Positions 46,127 to 55,280 of a stretch of DNA of 64,000 bases are shown here, in pieces. Where the stretch lies: positions 9,375,501 through 9,439,500 of the forward strand of contig JAYKKT010000080.1 in the NCBI GenBank assembly GCA_036023115.1. Reading direction: 5' to 3'. The translations under genes and the position numbers were made by a program. How positions within the stretch are numbered: the first letter of the stretch is position 1; each line of letters opens with the position of its first letter. The notes under the pieces were generated by a model. It was given only the letters and a program-made list of their open reading frames with translations, was not told where the DNA came from and did not search any database. The stretch is from Brasenia schreberi. Taxonomy: Eukaryota; Streptophyta; Magnoliopsida; Nymphaeales; Cabombaceae.

Positions 46127-47153
46127 TTGGGGTGGTTTGGGTGGTCTACCTTAAAGCAGGATTGTCATGACCATGTTAGGAAGTGTCACCCATGTCAAGT
46201 GCATGGACACGCCATCCATATCCCTTCATCTTTATTGCATTCCGTGGTCAGCCCCTGGCCATTCACCATGTGGGCATTTGACATCATAGGACCAATATTT
46301 CCTCAAGCATGGGCATAGGTTCATATCAGCAACCACCGAATACTTTTCCAAGTGGGTTGAAGCTACCTCCCTGACCAATGTGTAGGGGCAACATGTAGCG
46401 ACGTTCATTAGGAAAAATATTCTGGCTCGCTTTGGGGTTCCAAAGGACTTAGTGTCCGACAATGGTACCCCCTTCAAAAATGAGAGGATGGTTAAGTTGT
46501 GCAACACCTACGGCATAACTCATCACTTCTCATCACCCTATTACCCTCAAGGCAACGGCCAAGCCGAAGCCACAAATAAGACTCTCATAAGCATTATTGA
46601 GAAGACTTTAGAGAAGGGTAGGACGTGGCATGAGAAGTTGGATGAAGCCTTATGGGCTTATAGGACTTCCATCCGAACTCCCACAAATACCACACCATTT
46701 GAGTTGGTCTATGGCACAAATGTCATTCTCCCCATTCATACCAAAATTCATTCATTCCATACATCCATTGCACTCGACCTTCCCCTAGAGACGCTTCAGC
46801 ATGCTAGAATGGCCGAAGTAGACTTGTTAGATGAGAGGCGACTCCTTGCTATGGATCATGCTCATGCATACCAGCAAAGGATAGCCCGACACTATGAGAA
46901 ACATATGAAACCTCACCACTTTGAAGTGGGAGATCTCGTTTTGAAAATCATCCACTATCGTGGCCCACATCCACTTGGAAACTGGCGACCCAAGTGGGAT
47001 GGCCCTTATGTTATGCGTGGAACCACCACGAACAATGCATACTGGCTAATTGATGTTGAGGGTAGGAACCTAGCCGACCGTATGAATGCTCAATTTTTGA
47101 AAAAAATACCATGTGTAGGGTCTAAGCTAAGCCCTATTTTGAAAATATTTTGA
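46127..47153 (+). pseudogene. Tat integrase, 5'-truncated and frameshifted
   Basis: The block begins inside the zinc-binding part (WSTLKQDCHDHVRKCHPCQVH, 46127-46318) and includes the first catalytic Asp (FDIIGPIFPQ). After stops and shifts at 46318-46450 the frame 46452-47153 continues with SDNGTPFKNERM (second Asp), PQGNGQAEATNK (Glu, 35 residues later) and the C-terminal GDLVLKI...HPLGNWRPKWDGPYVM and YWLIDVEGRNLAD. It is closely similar to the integrase of element I on the other strand. RT and RNase H are missing. Confidence 0.9.
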
Positions 47154-48281
47154 AAACCTTTTTTTTTTAAACTTCGTGAGTAAGGATCAAAACAAATCAT
47201 GCAACCCTGAATGAGAGACTCGATTGCTTGTGAAAGAGCGGAGTTTTCCAAAACCAATGGGTCATATTTCAAAAATCCTTCTTCTTACAAAAGAAAGCCT
47301 GGTTCAAAATAGCAAGATACTTGCAAGTAGTACATGCTATTTCTAAATAGGCTGATCTGGGACAAATCAAGTAGATCCTTGGGATAAGTCCTTCCCCGTT
47401 TCTCTTCTCTTTCCCCAAAAGGAAAACTTGGCCAAAAAGAAAAAGGAAAATCCCTGCAAAGTCTCTTTCCCAAAAGAAAGGTGAATCAAAAGAAAATCGT
47501 GTATTCTATGGAAAAGAGGGAATAAAGAAAAAATACTCTCAAAGGGAGACCCTCTACGAAAAAAATAGGAAAAATGCCAAAAAGCTCAAAAAGAGCAGTT
47601 TTCCGCCTCTATGCCTTAAACCACGGGACACTCCAGAAGGGACCGTGGTAAACTCTTTCCCATTCCTGCGACTTATCCCAAGGTAAAGAAAGGTTCATTC
47701 TAAGGAATCCTAAAGTAAAAATAGGATTTACTTACTTAAATCTCATCTTATTTGAGAGTTAGACGTCTAAGTAAGGCATAGGAGTTTTGAAATATGGCTT
47801 GATTTCGAATAAAACCTCTGCTAGATTAGCGAGTGTCAAGACTCAAATAAAGGAAAAACACGAAAAGCTGAAGTTCTTAGGATTGAAACTAAAAAGGAGC
47901 TTTCCTCTTTCAAAAAATGAGTTTAGAAAATCCTCGAACATCGAGCAACATAATACTAGCTCACTTGGTGCAGCAGGTCTTCATAAGACTCCCTAGTTCG
48001 ACTATTACATTAAGTCTCTAGGAGACCATACTTCCTAGCATATCATCCCATGCCTCTCATTCATATTCACGCATGGAAGCTTGCATCAATCCCAATTAGG
48101 ACTAGAACCACGTAGGTAAGTCCCCTTTGGCGAGAATCTCCTCCTACCAGGCTTAAAAATGTTTTCTAAAAACTGGAACGATACCATATTCTCAAGGACA
48201 AATCTTGGGAGAAAGCAAACAAGGTTGTTGTCGTCTTTGCCATTATCCAAATCCATTTGGATAATGCCAAAGAGGGGCATC
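47154..48281 (+). other. Tat 3' UTR with stem-loop, hairpin and polypurine tract
   Basis: Noncoding stretch between integrase and the 3' LTR. It holds a stem-loop at 47619-47648 (ACCACGG/CCGTGGT), a perfect hairpin at 48241-48266 (CATTATCCAAA, 4-base loop, TTTGGATAATG) and the polypurine tract AAAGAGGGGCATC ending at 48281. It corresponds to 41460-42676 and to the reverse complement of 58497-59643. Confidence 0.8.
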
Positions 48282-49590
48282 TGTAAACACCCCAAAATCC
48301 CACGATTTTATAAAATATACGTGGTTTACAAAATCAACTCCAAAAAGGCACTTTGAGTTCTGAAAACCCAGGAGCCTTCCCAAAACCCTGTAAATATTGC
48401 TTTAAATTCTATAAATAGTATTTTGAAATCTGTAAATAGTGTTTTGAAACCCCAGGTTCAAATAAGAGCTTTTTAAACTCGGGCTAAGCCCCATTTGCCA
48501 AGAAGCCAAAGACGAATAGGTGAAGCATGCAAAGACAACACCTGATCGAGAAGCAGCCCAACAAGTGGCTCACAAAGGCCAATTCCAAAAGCAGGCTCAG
48601 AAGCCATTTACAAAGCCCAGAAGAGCATTCTGGCCTGATAAAAGCCAGCTTCAAAAGGTGAAAGAAAGGACCAGGCACGAGGCAGATTGCAAGCCAGAAA
48701 GCACTAGGAAGCCAAATCAAGTACATCCTCCCAAGCATCAAGAATCTGAACCGAAAAAGTCAGAAATGAGATGAAACAGAGTCTGAAAAGACAAAAAGGA
48801 GTCCGGACGACAAAGATTAGGGAAACTCAACACCAAACGGAGCGATGATCAAGCCAGGGCCCACATAGATTGTTCGCCTCGAAAAGCCAAGAAGGACCAT
48901 CCAGAGAAAATTTGGATTGGATCTGGACCATAAATATCCATATCCATATCCAAATAGTGTTTGGATTTGGGTCAATCTAAATAGTGTTTGGATTTGGATT
49001 GGATCCAAATAGTATTTGGATTGGATCGGATCTAGACCAAAATATCTAAATCCATATCCATAAAAATATTGGATTTAGATTGGATATGAATCTCAAAATA
49101 TCTGAGATCCAAGATCCAAATCCAAATAGTGTTTGGATCGGACATGGATTCCACGATCCAAACCCAAGACCCATATCCAAGACCCACTTCACTTGCCTAT
49201 AAATAGGAGTGAGGGGGTCTCCATAAGTTCACATGAAATCTAACTTGGAGGAGTATGGAGGAGAGAGAGGGTGTTAAGGTGAGTGCTTAGTGCTTTCTTA
49301 ATTTTGTTTAGTGGGTTAATTGTGGGCTAAATAAGGGATTAGTGTGGGCTGCACCACCTTGATTTAGGGCTAGATTTGCTTGAACAAGGAGGCATGGAGT
49401 GGCTAATGTGGAGCTTGAGCACACCCCAAGACCGCACCCTAAGGTAAGCCTAAAACTCACCTAGCCCACCTCTCTCAAACCCCTCTAAACCACCTAAGCT
49501 GACCCTACCTAGACCTAGCCGAACCCACCTAACTACCCCACAGCACCCCTAACCCCAATTAGCCTAGCCTAACACCCTAACCGTTATTGA
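48282..49590 (+). mobile_element. LTR G, 3' LTR of the plus-strand Tat element, truncated
   Basis: It starts TGTAAACACCCCAAAATCCC and follows the A-type LTR (reverse complement of the A3 end, with GAAAACCCAGGAGCCTTCC in common). It carries a GGAT/ATCC tract (48900-49190), a TATA box CTATAAATAG (49198-49207) and then a CCCTAA-like tract (49440-49590), within which it is cut off where element H begins. Upstream is its own polypurine tract. Confidence 0.82.
49198..49207 (+). promoter_or_regulatory. TATA box of LTR G
   Basis: CTATAAATAG immediately after the GGAT/ATCC tract, followed by AGGAGTGAGGGGG and, farther on, GGAGAGAGAGGG. Confidence 0.62.
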
Positions 49591-50149
49591 GCTAACAATG
49601 CACCCAAAACATTCGCGTAAAAGTTTGTTGAAGGCTTCGCATCTTGTAGTGAGGTTCGAAATGAACCTGCGAATTGATTGGAGGAGACCTTGGAGGCTAC
49701 GAATCTGCGTGAGATTGGAGGGTGGAGCCATGTCTATGATAGCTCTACACTTAGAGGGGTCGACTTCAATGCCCCTTTGGCTTATCATAAAGCCTAAGAG
49801 CTTACCAGATTCGACTCCGAACATGCACTTTTGAGGGTTTAGCTTTACTTTGTAATGCCTAAGCCTTTCGAAATTTTTTTGTAAGCATTCGATATGAGTG
49901 CATCGAGTTTTTTATTTAGCTAAGAGATCATCCACATATACCTCTACGAGCTCATGAATTTGATCATGAAAGATCGTAGTCATAGCTCTTTGGTAGGTGG
50001 CGCCAGCATTTTTCAAACCAAAGGGCATGACTGTATAGCAGTACGTGCCCCAGGGTGTTGTGAAAGCAATTTTAGCCTAATCTCTTGGGGCTAATTTGAT
50101 TTGGTTATATCCTGAATACCCATCCATGAATGAAAACATTTCAAGATTT
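49591..50149 (-). pseudogene. Tat element H reverse transcriptase, downstream part
   Basis: The minus strand encodes the VYVDDLLA catalytic motif (about 49925-49950), then FGVESGKLLGFMISQRGIEVDPSKCRAII and RSLQGLLQSIRRFISNL, the RT thumb and connection. It is cut on the left at LTR G and interrupted on the right by solo LTR D2. The reading continues at 53604. Confidence 0.88.
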
Positions 50150-50154
50150 GCAGT

Positions 50155-53100
50155 TGTAGACACGGAAAATCTTCGACTCCGGGTTTCTTAGGCCTGGAGT
50201 GAATCTTTTTGCAATCTACGTTCGCTTTTAGGGCGTGCCAGCTAGCTTACTCAAACTAGCGAAGTAGTTTTGAAATATCTGACTTTTGAAAGGCGATTAT
50301 AGGCAAGCGGGATCTTTTCGTCGTAGACGTTCTTGCACCGACGTGCAAGGGTCAGTCTGTACGCTTAGAGACTTCGTTTGAAACAAGTTAAAACTCAAAA
50401 TCGATTTTTGAATAAACAAGTGTTTGAAAATCCTTTTGAAATCATGCACTTGGCGAGTTTTTGATTTGGGCGACCCTAAGTCTTTCAATTTTATCCACTT
50501 AGGCGTGTTTGCACTTTTTGTTCGGGTTTTGTTCAATGCAGGTATGCACTATAGCGCGAGTATGGCGAGTATGCAATGCAACTCACACAACTTGAATGTA
50601 AAACCCGAAATTTAAAGACTTAGCAGAAGGGAAAAGCCAAATTGAATGCAACTCACACGACTTGAATGTAAATTGCAGAAACTTAAATATATCTATATCT
50701 TAAGAGCGGAAAGGCTCAATGTGTGCGTAGATGTTGTATATAAATTGAAATGCAACACACGCAACTGAACCGTAAAATGCAGCAGAAGGGAGATATAGAT
50801 ATATGTAAGAGCGGAAAGGCTCAATTATGGTGTGTGTGTATGTGTATAAATTGAAAGACAACACACACAACTGAATTTAAAACTCAGAATTCACATGCGT
50901 ACACGACTGAACCAGAAAAACTCACGCAGCAGAAAATATATAGATATGGCTATATCTTAGTGGCTTCTGAGGCCAAAATGTGAGTGAGGTGTTTGAGCAA
51001 TCACTCGAGTGTTTCTTGGGTGCGAGTGTGTAATCGAAAGACAAACTCACACGACTTAATGTAACAACCCAGCTGAATTGAAATACGTATGTATATGATA
51101 AGAGCGAAAAGGCTCAATTGTGTACGTGGTGCTTGTGTACGAGATAAGAGCGAAAAGGCTCAAGTGTACGTGTGTGTCTCGTGTGTCCAGCACTATTATT
51201 ACATTCCGGGGGGAGACGATGCTCCGTTATTACAACCCCGTATCACGAATTGAATTTAATGGAAAGGGATTTGCTATATATCGAAATCAACTTACACTTT
51301 CCAGCCTTTTGAGTTAGGATTGTACAAAAGGTGAATCCACCTTCTTCTTATGGAGTCCGGGGCACGTGGGAGCGAAGCCAGAGAGCTTGAGAGCTTGGAG
51401 AGACTTGGAGTTCCGGGAGCTGCAAGCTACAATGGGTTTGGGGCTACAACACTTGGCCTTGGTTTAGGTATAGGATAGAGTTAGGATTCGGCCTGCATTT
51501 CGCCTTGGGTTTAGTTAGGTTTAGACTTGGGATTAGGCCAACGTTTGGCCTTGGTTTAGGTGTGGTTTAGACTTGGTATTAGGCCAGCATTTGGCCTTGG
51601 TTTAGGTATGGTTTAGACTTAGTATTAGGCCAGCATTTGGCCTTGGTTTAGGTATAGTTTAGGCTTAGGATTCGGCCAACACTTGGCCTTGGTTTAGTGA
51701 GGTTTAGACTTTAGGATTCGGCCAGCATTTGGCCTTAGGTTTTGGTCTTGTGAAACTCGAGCCAAGGTGGCTCGAGTGAAGTGATTTCCTATAGGGTTCG
51801 GCCAACATTTGGCCATAGGTTTACTTGTGTGACTCGAGCCAAAGGTGGCTCGAGTGAACTTGGTTTAGGGTAGAGTTGGGGCCGAGTCCTAGGTTAGGTG
51901 TTGGTTGTCCTAGGCTAGTCACGACCAAAGGTTAAGGCTTGGTTAAGTAAGGTTGGCCAAGATGGTTGTGGGGTTGTCTTGGGTCGACTTAGGTAAGTAT
52001 GTGGCCTGCCTAAGGCAAGCCAGGTCTTAGCGAGAAGAAGGTCACACAGCCAACCTTGGCCGTGTGATTCAAAGGGAAATGGTCTGCCGAATGGCAGGCT
52101 TGTTTTAGGTAAAAAAGAAAGAAACACGGCCAGCCCTTGGCCATGTTTTTAGGTAAGTGGCCTGCCGAATGGCAGGCCTGGCCTTTTGTGGAAAAGGTGG
52201 AGCACGGCCTGCACTTGCAGGCCATGGATCTTGGGCTTGGATGGCCTGCCTTTAGGGCAGGCCTTAGGCGGTTCTAAATGGGACACGAGGTAGTTAGGTG
52301 GGCTCGGCCAGCTCTTGGCCGAGCCAAGGTTTTGCTTGGGTAGAAATGGGTGGCTCGGCCAGCAAGTGGCTGAGCTAGGTTAGTTTTCGTTTGGGTTCTA
52401 GGTAAGGCTTATCTAGGTGGTGGTTTTGGGTGGAGCACTTGGTGAAAACCGGCCAACACTTGGCTAGTTGAGTGGTTTTTTTAAGGGACGTTTGGGTAGG
52501 ATGGGTGGTCTAGAGAGGTTAGGGAAGAGGGGTTAGGTTAGGGCTTAGGGGACCTACCTTGGTTGCAGCATCGCTCCAAGCCGCCGCTCAAGCCGCCAAG
52601 CTCCACCACGATCTCCACTCCCAGCCAGCTTCATCAAGACGCTCGTTGTTGGTGCAGCCCTTGCCTCCATGGGCCAATCCCAACTCTCAAAATAAAGAAC
52701 TTATTGGCCAACTTTCTCTCTCATCCCCCCTTTATTCATGTGAGGAGCTTCCCTGGAGCCTCACTTATGAATCAATTTTCAAGCCCAGCACCTCTATTTA
52801 TAGAGGTTTTAAATGGGTCTTAGATATTGGGTCTTGGATTTGGGTCTGGCTATCCGGATCCAATCCAAACTCTATGTGGATCTAGATCACGAATCTCGGA
52901 TATTTTGAGATCCAGATCCAATCCAAATATTTATTTGGGTTTGGATCTCGGATCTCAGATATTTTGATATCCAGATCCAATCCAAACACAATTTGGATCT
53001 GGATCTAGATATTTTTGGGTCCAAACCCAATCCAGACTTTTCTTCTGCTCCTTGGATTTCTCGTCCTTTCTGGTGCTTTTCACCGTCGGTTTCGAGTGGG

Positions 53101-53598
53101 CTTCGATTCATTGGACGCCCAACTCTGACCTAGGTCTTCCCCAAGTCTTTCTTCCAACCGGTGTTCTGCTTTTCAGGACTTTTTCGGCATTCGTTTCGTT
53201 CTGCCGTTTTGGTTTCTTGCCGGTTCCTATTGATATCGAACTCAGATTACCGTACGGATTCCGTTCTTCATTCTGACGAGATGTGTCTCAGACTTCTATC
53301 GACTTGCTCAGGTATTGGGCTTCTTTCTGGATTTTGGAGCTACTTTGTGCTTTTTCTTTGACCCAAATTATATTTTTACCCTTCTGTCGGGCTTTTCTCT
53401 GAACGGGCTCTTTTTTCTTCCGTTTTTGAACAGGGGGTGGCTTTTGAGACTCCAGGCTTGATTTGCTCTTCTTGCCGGGGCTTTTCTTTTGCCTTTTGTA
53501 CCTATTTTCACATTTTAAAACAGGTTATCGTTTTGGCTCAAACGAGCTTTTTGTGTTTTTGAGAGTTTTTGATTTTTGGAAAATTCGGGGTGTTTCCA
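50155..53598 (-). mobile_element. Solo LTR D2 (Tat-type), 3444 bp, TSD GCAGT
   Basis: It starts TGTAGACACGG and ends GTGTTTCCA, flanked by GCAGT at 50150-50154 and 53599-53603. Element I at 62488-62510 shows the empty site (GATTTGCAGTACTATCG), so the insertion point inside the RT gene is exact. Modules: GGGCGTGCCA at 50231-50240, GAGCG..GCTC repeats from about 50700 to 51160, GGGGGGAGACGATGCTCCG near 51206, hairpin zone at 51440-52460, TATA box at 52794-52803 (minus) and GGAT tract at 52815-53030. Confidence 0.97.
51440..52460. repeat. Cluster of short perfect inverted repeats in LTR D2
   Basis: Examples: 51755-51777 (stem ACTCGAGCCA, loop 3), 52159-52178 (stem GGCCTGCC, loop 4), 52206-52223 (stem GGCCTGCA, loop 2), 52301-52325 (stem GGCTCGGCCA, loop 5), and a series of GGCCA..TGGCC pairs at 51500-51740. 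The set is related to, but not the same as, that in D1. Confidence 0.92.
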
Positions 53599-53603
53599 GC
53601 AGT

Positions 53604-54115
53604 ACTATCAACTATCAAATCAATGTTAGGTAAAGGAAAGTTATCCTTTGGAGTGGCTTTGTTCAGGTTTCTGAAATCGATGCATATTCGAATTTTTCCA
53701 TTGGATTTTCGAACTACAACAATATTTGACAACCAATCAGAATACGCAATGGGTTTTATAAAACTGGCTTTTAGAAGATCTTCTAAACCCTCTTTAACCT
53801 ACGTATGTACGTTCGGATGAATCTTTTTAAGCTTTTGCTTTATGGGTTTCGAATCCGAATCTAGGGGAAGACAACGCTCGATGACTCTTGGGTCTATACC
53901 CGGCATATCCTTATACGTCCATGCAAACACATCGATGTAGGTTTTCAAAAATGCAATGAACGATGATGCTTCATGCTCATACAAACATGCACCTATCTTA
54001 ATGTGTTTGGGCTTTGTTTCACTCCCTAGGTTGATCTCTATGAAATCCCCTCCTACAGCATTCGAAGGTTTTTCAAAATCGAGAATTTTATGAAACTCTG
54101 GGAGCTCGGAGGTTA
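53604..54115 (-). pseudogene. Tat element H reverse transcriptase, upstream part
   Basis: The minus strand encodes FIAFLKTYIDVFAWTYKDM, the leader of Tat RT, then KQKLKKIHPNVHT, NIVVVRKSNGKIRICIDF, LNKATPKDNFPLPNIDLIVDSTA, where solo LTR D2 cuts it. At the other side, near 54115, homology ends abruptly and about 80 bp leads to the PBS, so gag and protease have been deleted. Confidence 0.88.
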
Positions 54116-54193
54116 AATTTTATGCTCATGCAAACATGCACCTATATTAATGTGAGGTTTCTTTCTATGTTTTTGACTTTGCACAAGGCCCAG

Positions 54194-54213
54194 GTCCCAT
54201 CGGGCGTGCCAAT
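54194..54213 (-). promoter_or_regulatory. Primer-binding site of Tat element H
   Basis: On the minus strand TTGGCACGCCCGATGGGACC starts 2 bases after the GAA that follows the LTR end. The TGG start and the sequence fit a site complementary to the 3' end of a plant tRNA, probably tRNA-Arg as I recall for Ogre/Tat elements; not checked by search. Confidence 0.7.
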
Positions 54214-54215
54214 TC

Positions 54216-55280
54216 TGTAGACATGGAAAATTCTCACTTCTGGTTCTTAGGCCTGAAGTGAACCTTTTCGTGTGTCTAAGTCATTTTTATGAAAAGGGCG
54301 TGCCAGCTAGCTTACTCAAGCTAGCGAAGTAAGTTTTGAAAATCTGACTCGTTTGGGGCGACTGTGAGCAAGTGAGCTCTTTTCGTCACAGACCTTCTTG
54401 CACCGATGCGCAAGGGTCAGTCTGTACGCTTAGCAAAGTCGTTTTGGACAAGTAACCTCTTTGAAAATACACAAAGTGTGGGATTTGTTTGTATTGTTGC
54501 AGATTTTATTTCACGTGGGATTTGCACGTGCCTATGTCTTTCAACTTTATACTATTTAGGCCAACTAGGTGTGTGCGCAAGTGACCTAAGTTGGGCGATT
54601 TTTGCACAGGAGTATGGGGTTTGCTTTGATGCAATATGCGTCCTAACTCGTGGTATTGCGAATATGCAATGCAAACTCACACAACTCCAAGGGAAAACCC
54701 GAAATTGAAAGACAATGCTTAAGGGAAATTGCGTAATGTAAATTGCAAATGGGAAATTGCAAATGGGAAATATGGCTATATCTTAAGAGCGGAAAGGCTC
54801 AATTGTGTAAGTGTGTGTCATGTATATATGGAAAGACTACTCACACAGCTGAACCTTAAAACCCAAATCTTAAAGACATAGCGGAAGGGAAATACAACTA
54901 TATATATATGGGCCCTAAGGTCGCCAACATGTGCGTGGGTGTTGTGTGTATATGTAAAGACAACTCACACGACTTGTAATGTAAAACCCAAATAGAATTG
55001 CAATATGGCCCTTATTAGGGTCTTGGGAGTAAGAGCGAAAGCTCAATGTGTGTGAGTGTAGAATGGAAAGACCACGCACACAACTTGAATGAAAACCCCG
55101 AATTAAATTGCAATATGGCCCTTATTAGGGTCTTGGGAATAAGAGCGAAAGCTCAATGTGTGTGAGTGTGGAATTGAAAGACAACACCCATGACTTGAAT
55201 CAAAACCCATGCAGCTGAACTTATATAAATAAAATTATATCTTAGGGGCTGTCAAGGCCCGTGTGTGTGCAAAAAGGTGT
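54216..55280 (-). mobile_element. LTR E, 5' LTR of Tat element H, cut by element I
   Basis: It starts TGTAGACATGGAAAATT on the plus strand (the LTR 3' end), directly beside the PBS, and carries GGGCGTGCCA (54296-54305) and three or four GAGCG..GCTC repeat units. At 55280 it is interrupted by LTR A3. The rest should lie past the right edge of the window, beyond element I. Confidence 0.85.
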
